The notes beneath the pieces are model-generated. The model was not told where the DNA came from and ran no database searches. It saw only the letters and a program-made list of their open reading frames with translations. A program made the position numbers and the translations under genes. A stretch of DNA of 64,000 nucleotides from Alsobacter sp045348435 (GTDB lineage: Bacteria; Pseudomonadota; Alphaproteobacteria; Rhizobiales; Beijerinckiaceae): the NCBI RefSeq assembly GCF_045348435.1, contig NZ_CP157484.1:5394001-5458000 (forward strand), in the 5' to 3' direction. Positions 47,445-55,913 of this stretch are shown here, piece after piece. Every line of letters begins with the position of its first letter. The stretch's first letter is position 1.

Positions 47445-49808
47445 ATGAACAAGCCGACGCCCCCGAGCGACCTCTCCCTGATGAAATTCGGCATCGGCCA
47501 GCCCGTGCCGCGCAACGAGGATCCGGTCCTGGTGCGCGGCGAAGGCCGCTACACCGACGACGTCAACATGCCGGGCCAGCTCTACGCGGCCTTCGTGCGC
47601 AGCCCCTACGCGCATGGCGTGATCAACGGGATCGACCTCTCCGCCGCCCTGGACATGCCGGGCGTGGTCGCCGGCTACACCGGCGCGGACCTGGTGGCGG
47701 CCGGCTACGACACGCTGAAATGCATCATGACGCAGAAGCAGCGGGACGGCTCGGCCATGGTGACGCCGGCCCGCCCCTCCCTGGCGGTCGACAAGGTGCG
47801 CTTCGTCGGCGACCCGGTGGCCTTCGTGGTCGCCGAGACGGCCGAACAGGCCCGGGACGCCGCCGAGGCCGTCGCGCTCGACATCGACGTTCTGCCCGCG
47901 GTGGTGACGCCCGAGGAGGCCGACAAGCCCGGCGCGCCGACGCTCTACGACGAGGCGCCCGGCAACTGCGCTCTCGACTATCATTTCGGCGACACCGAAA
48001 AGGTCTCGGCCGCCTTCGCGTCCGCCGCCCATGTGACGACGCTCGACATCGCCAACAACCGCGTCGTCGTGAACCCCATCGAGCCCCGCGCGGCCGTGGC
48101 GCAGTTCGAGGAGGGCCGCTTCGTCCTGCACGTGCCGACCCAGGGCGTGTTCGGCTTTCGCAACAACCTCGCCAATGTGCTGAAGGTGGACCCCAAGCAG
48201 GTCCGCATCGTCACCGGCAATGTCGGCGGCTCCTTCGGCATGAAGGCGTCGGTGTTCCCCGAATATGTCAGCCTGCTGCACGCCGCGCGCCTGCTCGGGA
48301 AGGCGGTGAAGTGGACCGACCAGCGCTCGGAAAGCTTCGTCTCGGACCACCACGGGCGTGACCAGAACGTCCACGCCGAGCTGGCGCTGGATGCGAAGGG
48401 CAAGTTCCTCGCCGTGCGCATCAGCGGCCACAGCAACATGGGCGGCTACCTTTCGCCGGTGGCGCCTCTGATGTCGACGCTGAACATCCACAAGAACGGG
48501 GTCGGCACCTACACGACGCCGCTGTTCCAGGTCGACACGCGCTGCATGTTCACCAACACGGTTCCGATCAGCGCCTATCGCGGCGCGGGGCGGCCTGAGG
48601 GCAATTACTTCATGGAGCGGCTGATCGACCAGGCCGCCCGGGAGATGGGGATCGACCCGATCAGCCTGCGCAAGCGCAACCAGATCAAGCCGTCCCAGAT
48701 GCCCTACAAGACTCCGGTCGACACCGTCTACGACTCGGGCGACTTCAGCGCCTTGCTGGACCGCGCCATCGAGGCCGCCGACTGGAAGGGCTTCCCGCAG
48801 CGCAAGCGCGAAAGTCGCAAGAGGGGCCTGCTGCGCGGGCGCGGCATCGGCTGCTACCTGGAGGTGACGGCCCCCCCCATGAACGAGATGGGCGGGATTC
48901 ATTTCGAGGCCGATGGCTCCGTCACCATCGTGACCGGGACGCTGGACTACGGGCAGGGGCACTGGACCCCCTTCGCCCAGGTGCTGACCGACAAGCTGGG
49001 CGTGCCCTTCGACAAGATCAAGCTGGTGCAGGGCGACAGCGACAGGCTGATCGCGGGCGGCGGCACCGGCGGGTCGAAGTCCATCATGGCGTCCGGCGCG
49101 GCGATCGCCGAAGCCGGCGACAAGGTCATCGAGAAGGGCCGCCTGATCGCGTCCTACGCGCTGGAGGCGGGTGTCGAGGACATCGAGTTCGCCGACGGCC
49201 GCTTCGCCATCGCGGGCACCGACCGCGGCGTCGACGTGATGGAGTTGGCCGCCAAACTGCGGGACGGGAGCCTGTCCCTGCCGCCCGACGTTCCGGCGAC
49301 GCTCGACGTCGACCACGTGCACAGGCTTTCGCCGTCGGCCTATCCGAACGGCTGCCACATCGCCGAGGTGGAGATCGATCCTGACACCGGCGTCACGAAG
49401 GTCGTGCGCTACAGCATGGTCAACGACTTCGGCACGGTGGTGAACCCGCTGCTGGTCGAGGGTCAGCTTCATGGCGGCGTGATGCAGGGCATCGGCCAGG
49501 CGCTGATGGAGTTCACCGAGTATGACGCCGACGGCCAGCTCGTGACCGGGTCCTTCATGGACTACGCCATGCCGCGGGCCGACGACATGCCGGAGTTCTC
49601 CTTCGAGAGCCGGCCCACGCTGGCCAAGACCAACCCGCTCGGGGCCAAGGGCTGCGGCGAGGCGGGCTGCGCCGGCGCGCTCCCGTCGGTGATGAACGCC
49701 ATCGCGGACGCGCTGGCGGAGGTCGGCGTCCCGCACATGAACATGCCGGCCACGCCCAAGCGGGTGTGGGAGGCGATCCAGCAGGCCCGGGCGGCGTCGG
49801 CCGCCTGA
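47445..49808 (+). CDS. Xanthine dehydrogenase/CODH-family molybdopterin-binding large subunit, orphan
   Basis: A 787-residue large subunit of a molybdenum hydroxylase. The start LMKFGIGQPVPRNEDPVLVRGEGRYTDD is of the CoxL type. The loop at the active site reads AYRGAGRPEGNY, the form II pattern, and not the AYXCSFR of true CO dehydrogenase, so the substrate is likely an aldehyde, purine or other heterocycle. Mo-cofactor contacts GNVGGSFGMK, TGTLDYGQGHWTPFAQV and GAKGCGEAGCAGALPS are visible, the last holding the catalytic Glu. Neither a 2Fe-2S small subunit nor an FAD medium subunit lies beside it, unusual since these enzymes work as three-subunit complexes. It must use partners encoded elsewhere, or act with another donor. 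Confidence 0.88.
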   Translation: MNKPTPPSDLSLMKFGIGQPVPRNEDPVLVRGEGRYTDDVNMPGQLYAAFVRSPYAHGVINGIDLSAALDMPGVVAGYTGADLVAAGYDTLKCIMTQKQRDGSAMVTPARPSLAVDKVRFVGDPVAFVVAETAEQARDAAEAVALDIDVLPAVVTPEEADKPGAPTLYDEAPGNCALDYHFGDTEKVSAAFASAAHVTTLDIANNRVVVNPIEPRAAVAQFEEGRFVLHVPTQGVFGFRNNLANVLKVDPKQVRIVTGNVGGSFGMKASVFPEYVSLLHAARLLGKAVKWTDQRSESFVSDHHGRDQNVHAELALDAKGKFLAVRISGHSNMGGYLSPVAPLMSTLNIHKNGVGTYTTPLFQVDTRCMFTNTVPISAYRGAGRPEGNYFMERLIDQAAREMGIDPISLRKRNQIKPSQMPYKTPVDTVYDSGDFSALLDRAIEAADWKGFPQRKRESRKRGLLRGRGIGCYLEVTAPPMNEMGGIHFEADGSVTIVTGTLDYGQGHWTPFAQVLTDKLGVPFDKIKLVQGDSDRLIAGGGTGGSKSIMASGAAIAEAGDKVIEKGRLIASYALEAGVEDIEFADGRFAIAGTDRGVDVMELAAKLRDGSLSLPPDVPATLDVDHVHRLSPSAYPNGCHIAEVEIDPDTGVTKVVRYSMVNDFGTVVNPLLVEGQLHGGVMQGIGQALMEFTEYDADGQLVTGSFMDYAMPRADDMPEFSFESRPTLAKTNPLGAKGCGEAGCAGALPSVMNAIADALAEVGVPHMNMPATPKRVWEAIQQARAASAA

Positions 49809-49823
49809 GCGCCCCGGCGGCCG

Positions 49824-50990
49824 TCAGAGCGAAAAGCCGGCCAGCCTCTCGGGGAGGCCGGCGATCGCGTCCCGATCCGCATTGGCGAAGGCGACCCGCA
49901 GGTGTCCATCCTGGCCGGCGCCGAAATAGCCGCCCGGCAGCGCCAGCACGCCGCGTTCGCTGGCGAGCTTGCGCGCCACGACCGGGGCGGGGACGTCCCG
50001 GAACGGATGCGCCACATAGGCGAAATAGGCCCCGATCGAGTCGATGCGCCATTCGGGCGCCTGCGCGAACGCGGCGCCGAAGGCCGCCGCCCGCGCGCCG
50101 ATCTCGCGCCGGTTCTGCTCGCGCCAGTCGCCCAGCGCCCCGATCGCCCAGGCGAGCGCCATCTGGCCGGCGCGGGTCGGGCAGATCTGCACGCAGTCCA
50201 GCACCTTGCCGATCTGGGCGATCACGTCCTCGCCGGCCGTCACGGCGCCCAGCCGGTGGCCGGGGATGCAGTAGGACTTGGAGAAGCTGTAGAGGCCAAT
50301 CACCGTGTCGCCCCAGCCGGCCTCGCCGAACAGCCCGTGCGGCCGCCCGCCGGCGTCCAGGAAGTCGCGATAGGTCTCGTCGACGACGAGCCAGATCCCC
50401 TTGCGCCGGCACAGCGCCGCGAAGCGCGCCAGCGTCTCGGGCGGATAGACCGCCCCGGTCGGATTGTTGGGGGTGATCAGCACGATCGCCTTCACCCGGT
50501 CGTCGATCAGGCGCTCGGCGAGATCCGGGTCAGGGATAAACCCGTTCTCCGCCGCGCAGGGCAGGGGGCGCGCCTCCACGCCCAGCATGCGGCAGGTCAT
50601 CTCGTGGTTGAAGTACCAGGGCGAGGGCAGCAGGACCGCGTCGCCGGCCCGGGCGAGCGCCATCAGGGCGATGACGAAGGCCTGGTTGCATCCCGCCGTG
50701 ATGGCGGTCTCCGCCGGCCGGATGGTCGCGCCATAGACCGAGGACGCATGCGCCGCATAGGCGTCGCGAAGGTCCGCGTCGCCGGAGATGGAGCCGTATC
50801 CCGCGGCCGCGACCTGGCCGGCCGCCTCCGACAGCCGCGCCAGCATTTGCGGATGGGGCGGATAGCCCGGCACCGCCTGCGACAGGTCGATCAGCGGGCC
50901 GCGTGCGCCCGCATAAGCCCGGGCCCAGCCCTGGGCCTCGGGGATCGGCGGCGTCGCGGTGTCGACCAGATTGGGATTCAGGGCAGCCAT
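49824..50990 (-). CDS. PLP-dependent class I/II aminotransferase
   Basis: A 388-residue fold-type I aminotransferase. Visible: substrate region GYGSISGDADLRDAYAAH, AITAGCNQAFVIALMAL, the Asn of ITPNNPTGAVYPPE, DETYRDF, and PLP-Lys in YSFSKSYCIPGHRLGA; the C-terminal Arg is in GHLRVAFANADR. It transfers amino groups between an amino acid and a keto acid; the substrate is not readable. Its end is 15 bases from the convergent molybdenum hydroxylase, and its start is divergent from the agmatinase gene by about 100 bases. Sharing a control region with a ureohydrolase hints at arginine, agmatine or guanidino compound use (inference). Confidence 0.87.
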   Translation of the reverse strand: MAALNPNLVDTATPPIPEAQGWARAYAGARGPLIDLSQAVPGYPPHPQMLARLSEAAGQVAAAGYGSISGDADLRDAYAAHASSVYGATIRPAETAITAGCNQAFVIALMALARAGDAVLLPSPWYFNHEMTCRMLGVEARPLPCAAENGFIPDPDLAERLIDDRVKAIVLITPNNPTGAVYPPETLARFAALCRRKGIWLVVDETYRDFLDAGGRPHGLFGEAGWGDTVIGLYSFSKSYCIPGHRLGAVTAGEDVIAQIGKVLDCVQICPTRAGQMALAWAIGALGDWREQNRREIGARAAAFGAAFAQAPEWRIDSIGAYFAYVAHPFRDVPAPVVARKLASERGVLALPGGYFGAGQDGHLRVAFANADRDAIAGLPERLAGFSL

Positions 50991-51088
50991 TCGTCATCGT
51001 CCTCGCCGCGGCCTTGCGCGCGCGCCGCCATTCCTACAGGCTTCGCCCACCGGGTCCAGCCTGTGGGACGCCGCGTGAGGACTGCATC

Positions 51089-52153
51089 GTGGATGACGAG
51101 AAGCTGAAGGCGTTGCGCGAGAAGTTCGGTTCGGCGCACGGATCGGACATCTTCGATCCCGAATTCGCCAAGGTGGCCGCCAGCCAGTTCCAGGGCGACA
51201 AGCGCAAATGGCCCTTCGCCGACCCGGCGACCTTCATGGGCGCGCCCTTCCGCCCGGAGGCCGCCGAGCAGAATTTCGCCGACCTCGACGTCGCCGTCGT
51301 GGGCGTGCCGATGGACCTGGGCGTCACCAACCGGGCCGGCGCCCGCCTGGGCCCGCGCGCCGTGCGGTCGATCGAGCGGATCGGGCCTTTCGAGCACGTC
51401 CTGCGCCGCACGCCCCTGTCGACCCTGCGGGTCGCCGATGTGGGCGACGTGCCCTTCCGCAGCCGCTACAGCCTGGAAAGCTGCCACGAGGACATCGAGG
51501 CCTATTACACCCGCATCGTCGACGCCGGCGTGATCCCGCTCTCGGTGGGCGGCGACCACTCCATCAGCATGTCGATCCTGAAGGCCGTCGGGCGCAAACG
51601 CCCGGTCGGCATGGTGCATATCGACGCCCATGCGGATACGTCCGGCCCCTATGAGGGCTCCAAGTTCCACCATGGCGGGCCGTTCCGTCAGGCGGTGCTG
51701 GACGGGGTGCTGGATCCCGATCGGGTGATCCAGATCGGCATCCGCGGCGGGGCCGAATATCTGTGGGAGTTCTCCACCGCGTCGGGGATGACCATGATCC
51801 ACGCCGAGGAGTTCGCAGCGATGGGCGCCGAGGCCGCCATCGCCCGGGCCCGCGAGGTGGTGGGCGACGGCCCGACCTATGTGTCCTTCGACGTCGACAG
51901 CCTCGACCCCGCCTTCGCGCCCGGCACCGGGACGCCCGAGGTCGGCGGCCTTACCCCGCGCGAGGCGCTCCAGGTCCTGCGCGGCCTCAAGGGCCTCGAC
52001 ATCGTCGGCGGCGACGTCGTCGAGGTCGCGCCGCAATATGACGCCACCAGCAACACCGCCCACGCGGGCGCGCAGGTGCTGTTCACGATCCTGTCGCTGA
52101 TCGACATCGCCCATGAGGCGCGCTCCCGGACGGAACGCGGCGTCTGGGTTTGA
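51089..52153 (+). CDS. speB: Agmatinase/ureohydrolase family hydrolase
   Basis: A 354-residue binuclear-manganese ureohydrolase releasing urea from a guanidino compound (agmatine, guanidinobutyrate or similar). The metal ligands are present: His in GGDHSIS, DAHAD, and the two Asp in SFDVDSLDPAFAPGTGTPE. The N-terminus has about 50 residues before the first core strand (DVAVVGVPMDLG), longer than E. coli SpeB. I chose GTG 51089 because GAGGA lies 7 bases upstream and no ATG is present earlier in frame. The family label is sure; agmatine as substrate is not, since guanidinobutyrase, guanidinopropionase and guanidine hydrolase share these motifs. Confidence 0.85.
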   Translation: MDDEKLKALREKFGSAHGSDIFDPEFAKVAASQFQGDKRKWPFADPATFMGAPFRPEAAEQNFADLDVAVVGVPMDLGVTNRAGARLGPRAVRSIERIGPFEHVLRRTPLSTLRVADVGDVPFRSRYSLESCHEDIEAYYTRIVDAGVIPLSVGGDHSISMSILKAVGRKRPVGMVHIDAHADTSGPYEGSKFHHGGPFRQAVLDGVLDPDRVIQIGIRGGAEYLWEFSTASGMTMIHAEEFAAMGAEAAIARAREVVGDGPTYVSFDVDSLDPAFAPGTGTPEVGGLTPREALQVLRGLKGLDIVGGDVVEVAPQYDATSNTAHAGAQVLFTILSLIDIAHEARSRTERGVWV

Positions 52154-52260
52154 GCCATGCGGCCTTGAGCGTTGCAGCCATGCGCGTCCCGGGACTTCCC
52201 GGAGAGCGCCGGCGACCTATTCTTTCGGCTTCCCCCCGTCCTTGAACCGGGTTTCCCAGC

Positions 52261-53370
52261 ATGTCCCTGCTCTTTTCTCCCTTGCGCCTCGGCTCGGTCG
52301 AAACGCCGAACCGCATCGTCGTGGCGCCGATGTGCCAGTACACCGCCGACGACGGATCGGCGACCGACTGGCACATCCAGCACTGGATGAATCTCGCGAT
52401 GTCCGGCGCGGGCCTCGTCACCATCGAGGCGACCGCCATCGAGCGGCACGGCCGCATCAGCCACGGCGATCTCGGCCTCTACTCCGACGCCAACGAACGC
52501 GCCATGGGGCGCGCTCTGGCGGCGGCGCGGGCCGTGGCCCTGCCGGGCACGAAGTTCAGCATCCAGCTCGCGCATGCCGGCCGCAAGGCCTCCGTCCAGC
52601 GCCCGTGGGAAGGCGGCGGGCCGCTGAAGCCGGACCAGGATCCCTGGCAGACCGTGGGGCCGTCCGCCATTCCCTTCGCCGAGGGCTGGCACGTGCCGAA
52701 GGCCGCGGACGCCCATGACCTCGACCGCATCGAGGCGGGCTTCGTCCAGGCCGCCCGGCGGGCGGTGCGGCTCGGCTTCGACGCCATTGAGCTGCACGGG
52801 GCCCATGGCTACCTGCTGCACGAGTTCCAGTCCCCCATCTCCAACACCCGCACCGACGAGTGGGGCGGCTCGCCCGAGAAGCGCCGCGCCTTCATCCACC
52901 GCGTCGCCCGCGCCGTGAAGGCCGCCATCCCGGACACGGTCGCGCTCGGCGCCCGCATCACCGGCTCCGACTGGACCGACGGCGGGCTCACGATCGACGA
53001 CGCGGTGGCGCTGGCCTCCGAGATGAAGGACGCCGGCCTGGTGTTCGCCTGCGTGTCGTCGGGCGGCAACGTGTCGACCGCACGGATTCCGGTCGGGCCC
53101 GGCTATCAGGTCCACTTCGCCGAGGAGGTCCGGCGGCGCACCGGCATCGTGACCCGCGCGGTGGGCATGATCGCCGCCCCGCAGCAGGCCGAGGACATCC
53201 TCCAGAGCGGCGCGGCGGATCAGGTCGCGCTCGCCCGCGCCTTCCTGGACAATCCGCGCTGGGGCTGGCACGCGGCCGACGCGCTCGGCTTCGACCTGCC
53301 CCGGCCTCCGCAATACGCCAGGGCGGCCACCAAGGTGTGGCCGGGCGCGCAGCTCGCCCGTCCGAGCTGA
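52261..53370 (+). CDS. Old Yellow Enzyme family NADH:flavin oxidoreductase (YqjM-like)
   Basis: A 369-residue FMN-dependent ene-reductase. The N-terminus TPNRIVVAPMCQYTADDG has the MCQY segment whose Cys tunes FMN in the YqjM (thermophilic-like) class. IQLAHAGRKAS provides the substrate-binding residue pair, and ELHGAHGYLLHEFQSP, GARITGSDW and VALARAFLDNP are FMN/phosphate contacts. Such enzymes reduce activated C=C bonds of unsaturated aldehydes, ketones or nitro compounds using NADPH; the physiological substrate is usually unknown. It is preceded by a gap of 107 bases from speB and ends at a good terminator. Confidence 0.92.
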   Translation: MSLLFSPLRLGSVETPNRIVVAPMCQYTADDGSATDWHIQHWMNLAMSGAGLVTIEATAIERHGRISHGDLGLYSDANERAMGRALAAARAVALPGTKFSIQLAHAGRKASVQRPWEGGGPLKPDQDPWQTVGPSAIPFAEGWHVPKAADAHDLDRIEAGFVQAARRAVRLGFDAIELHGAHGYLLHEFQSPISNTRTDEWGGSPEKRRAFIHRVARAVKAAIPDTVALGARITGSDWTDGGLTIDDAVALASEMKDAGLVFACVSSGGNVSTARIPVGPGYQVHFAEEVRRRTGIVTRAVGMIAAPQQAEDILQSGAADQVALARAFLDNPRWGWHAADALGFDLPRPPQYARAATKVWPGAQLARPS

Positions 53371-53396
53371 TTCCGGCGCTCTTTCCGCGCTGTTTG

Positions 53397-53426
53397 GTCC
53401 TCTCCTCGCCCGAGGAGGGGACTTTT
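53397..53426 (+). terminator. Rho-independent terminator of the OYE-type gene
   Basis: A 12-bp stem with one G-T wobble (53397-53408 with 53411-53422) and a 2-base loop ends in TTTT (53423-53426). It separates the flavoprotein gene from the ABC importer operon. Confidence 0.8.
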
Positions 53427-53538
53427 CATTTGTAATCCCGCTTTCCGGGGACTCACCCCCTAGCCAACGCTTCGTTTTGTCGCTTCACTGTCTTTTGCAA
53501 CCAATAAGCGTCTCCGGCGTCAGCCCAAGGAGAGCGTC

Positions 53539-54645
53539 ATGGGAGGAGACGGTCGGCCGGCGATCGAAGTCGAGCGCCTGACCGCGGGATATGGGTCGAC
53601 GAAGATCCTTCATGGGGTCGACCTGACGGCTGCGCCCGGCGAGTTCATCGCCATTCTGGGCTCGTCCGGCTGTGGCAAGACCACCCTGCTGCGCACCATC
53701 GCGGGCTTCCAGAAGGCGTTCTCGGGATCCATCCGTCTGTTCGGCAAGGACGTCGCGGGGCTGCCGCCCGAGAAGCGCGGCGTCGCCATGGTGTTCCAGT
53801 CCTACGCGCTGTGGCCGCACATGACGGTGCTGGGCAATATGGGCTACGGCCTGCGCCTGCGCGGCGTGGAGCGCGGCGAGATCCGCCGCCGGGTCGGCGA
53901 CCTCCTCGCCATGCTGAACCTCTCCGGGCTGGAGGACCGCAAGGTCACGGATCTTTCGGGCGGACAGCGCCAGCGCGTGGCGCTCGGCCGGGCGCTGGCG
54001 ATCGAGCCGTCCCTGCTGCTGCTCGACGAGCCGCTCTCCAACCTGGACGCCAAGGTGCGCCTGCAGCTGCGCTACGAGATCAAGGCGCTGCAGAACCGCC
54101 TCGGCTTCGCCGCGATCCACGTCACGCATGACCGCGAGGAGGCCATGACGATGGCGGACCGCGTCGTCATCATGGACCAGGGCCGCATCGCCCAGATGGG
54201 CACGCCGGAGGAGGTGTATGACCGCCCGGCCTCGCCCTTCGTGGCCACGTTCCTGGGGGCCGAGAACCGGATCGAGTTCGACGTGCTGCCCCAGACGGGC
54301 GGCGGCGTGGGGCTGCAGGCGGTCGGAATGGCCCGCCCCGCGCCTTGGTCGGGCGAGCACGGCGCCGCCCCGGCGGCCGGCGCGGTGACGGCGTTCTTCC
54401 GCGAGGAGGCCGCCAGCCTCACGGCCGCGGACGCGACGCCCGGCCAAGACTGCCCGGCTGCCGCCATCGTGCTCCCCGGCGTGGTGGCGACGCGCGCCTA
54501 TCCGGGCGGCCACTACCGCTATGGCGTGGACGCCGGCGGGCGTCACCTGAGCGTCAAGGACGCCGGCTACCACGAACTCGGCGCGCCCGTCGGCGTCTGC
54601 CTTCCGCTCTCCCGACTTCACATTTTCCCGGCGGCCACGCAGTAG
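53539..54645 (+). CDS. ABC importer ATP-binding protein
   Basis: A 368-residue ATPase of the polyamine/iron/phosphonate-type importer class. Walker A GSSGCGKTTLLRT near residue 40, Q-loop VFQSYALWPHM, signature LSGGQRQRVALGRAL, Walker B LLLLDEPLSNLDA, and the H-loop VTHDREEAM are intact. The C-terminal 130 residues are a TOBE-like regulatory extension. It is first in a four-gene operon (ATPase, binding protein, two permeases) and energises uptake through the two membrane proteins downstream. AAGGAG precedes the ATG. The 168 bases upstream hold its promoter, but no convincing -35/-10 pair stands out. Confidence 0.92.
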   Translation: MGGDGRPAIEVERLTAGYGSTKILHGVDLTAAPGEFIAILGSSGCGKTTLLRTIAGFQKAFSGSIRLFGKDVAGLPPEKRGVAMVFQSYALWPHMTVLGNMGYGLRLRGVERGEIRRRVGDLLAMLNLSGLEDRKVTDLSGGQRQRVALGRALAIEPSLLLLDEPLSNLDAKVRLQLRYEIKALQNRLGFAAIHVTHDREEAMTMADRVVIMDQGRIAQMGTPEEVYDRPASPFVATFLGAENRIEFDVLPQTGGGVGLQAVGMARPAPWSGEHGAAPAAGAVTAFFREEAASLTAADATPGQDCPAAAIVLPGVVATRAYPGGHYRYGVDAGGRHLSVKDAGYHELGAPVGVCLPLSRLHIFPAATQ

Positions 54646-54670
54646 CCCGGGCATCCCAGGAGGACACACG

Positions 54671-55816
54671 ATGCGCTACGCCCTGATCCCAGCCCTGTCG
54701 GCCTTCGCCGTCTCGGCCGCGTTGGCCGCGCCTGCGTCCGCGCAGACCCTGAACGTCGCCAGCGCCGGCGACCAGAACATGGTCGACTACATCAAGGACT
54801 ATCTCGGCCCGAAATTCGAGAAGTCCCACCCGGGCGTGAAGGTGGTCGCGGTCGGCACCGGCCCGGGCGACAGCGGCTCGCAGAAGATCTTCGAGAAGCT
54901 CAGCGCCCAGAAGGCCGCCAACGCGCCGGCCTGGGACTTCGACGTGGTGGTGATCCACCAGAAGATGGCCGGCGACATGGCCAAGGACGCCCTGCTGATG
55001 AAGTACCGGAGCGACATCAACACCGGCTCGCTGGTCACCCGCGACACGGCGAACAACTCGCTGGGCGCGGACGTGTCCGGCTACGTCATGCCGATGTTCC
55101 ACTCGCAGACCGCGATCGCCTACAACGCCGACATGGTCAAGGACGTGCCGAACAGCTACCCGGAGCTGGCCGCCTGGGCCAAGCAGCATCCCAAGCAGTT
55201 CGGCTATAACGGCATCAAGGGCGGCATGTCCGGCGTCGCCTTCGTGGCGGGCTGGGTCTACGCCTTCGGGCAGGACAGCGACAAGCTGATGAAGGGCCCC
55301 TACGACGCGGCCGCCAAGACCGGATGGGACAAGGCGCTCGCCGATCTGAAGGACTTCAACAAGAACGTCGTGATCACGCCCGGCAACGCCGGCACGCTGG
55401 ACATGCTCAACCGCGGCGAGATCGCCATGGGCCCGGTCTGGGTCGACATGTTCTACACCTGGCAGAACGACGGCAAGCTGCCGCCGAACATGAAGCTGAA
55501 GCTCGTCGCCCCCGGCATGCCCGGCCAGCCGATGTACTACGCGGTGCCCGCCAAGGCCGCGCAGGCCAAGCTCGCCGAGGAGTTCATCGCGCTGGCGACC
55601 AGCCCGGAGGTTCAGGCAGAAGGCATCGTGAAGAAGTTCAACTGGTATCCGGGCATCGACGCGCAGCATCTCGAGGGCAAGCTCGACAAGGCCGATTGGC
55701 AGAAGCTCTTCACCGACATCACGCCGGCCGACCTCGCCAGCAAGGGCAAGCCCTTCCCGATCGCGCCCTATTTCAACGACATCCTCGAAAGCTACGAGAA
55801 GAAGGTCGCGAACTGA
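54671..55816 (+). CDS. ABC importer periplasmic solute-binding protein (family 1)
   Basis: A 381-residue exported binding protein. The signal peptide (MRYALIPALSAFAVSAALAA, cleavage about residue 24 after ASAQ) leads into TLNVASAGDQNMVDYIKDYL. The two-lobe fold is indicated by DFDVVVIHQKM, FHSQTAIAYNADMV, GPVWVDMFYTW, and MPGQPMYYAVPAKA. It belongs with PotD/FbpA/ThiB-like type I proteins; the ligand is not clear. Polyamine, metal-chelate, phosphonate or sugar-like ligands are all possible. It follows the ATPase gene by 25 bases. An intercistronic hairpin after it may stabilise its mRNA, as binding proteins are needed in excess over permeases. Confidence 0.9.
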   Translation: MRYALIPALSAFAVSAALAAPASAQTLNVASAGDQNMVDYIKDYLGPKFEKSHPGVKVVAVGTGPGDSGSQKIFEKLSAQKAANAPAWDFDVVVIHQKMAGDMAKDALLMKYRSDINTGSLVTRDTANNSLGADVSGYVMPMFHSQTAIAYNADMVKDVPNSYPELAAWAKQHPKQFGYNGIKGGMSGVAFVAGWVYAFGQDSDKLMKGPYDAAAKTGWDKALADLKDFNKNVVITPGNAGTLDMLNRGEIAMGPVWVDMFYTWQNDGKLPPNMKLKLVAPGMPGQPMYYAVPAKAAQAKLAEEFIALATSPEVQAEGIVKKFNWYPGIDAQHLEGKLDKADWQKLFTDITPADLASKGKPFPIAPYFNDILESYEKKVAN

Positions 55817-55872
55817 GCCATCGGCTGGCTTCGCCCGTCGTGGCGGATAGCGCGGCGACGACAGGGGCGCTC

Positions 55873-55895
55873 CCCTTCTCCCCCCGGGAGAAGGG
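55873..55895. repeat. Perfect hairpin between binding-protein and permease genes
   Basis: CCCTTCTCCC (55873-55882) and its exact complement (55886-55895) with loop CCC form a 10-bp GC-rich stem inside the ABC operon. There is no T-run, so it is more likely an mRNA-stabilising or REP-like element than a terminator. The same kind of sequence is familiar as a dispersed palindrome in Hyphomicrobiales genomes (from memory). Confidence 0.6.
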
Positions 55896-55913
55896 AGGCG
55901 CGCTGCAAGCCCC

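Noticed and set aside
47445..49808. Aerobic carbon monoxide dehydrogenase CoxL
   Set aside because: The loop is AYRGAGR, not the AYXCSFR needed for the Cu-Mo site of CO dehydrogenase, and coxM and coxS are missing.
53371..53538. A defined promoter for the ABC operon
   Set aside because: TTGTCG (53477-53482) and CAATAA (53502-53507) are 19 bases apart and both weak; not enough to annotate.
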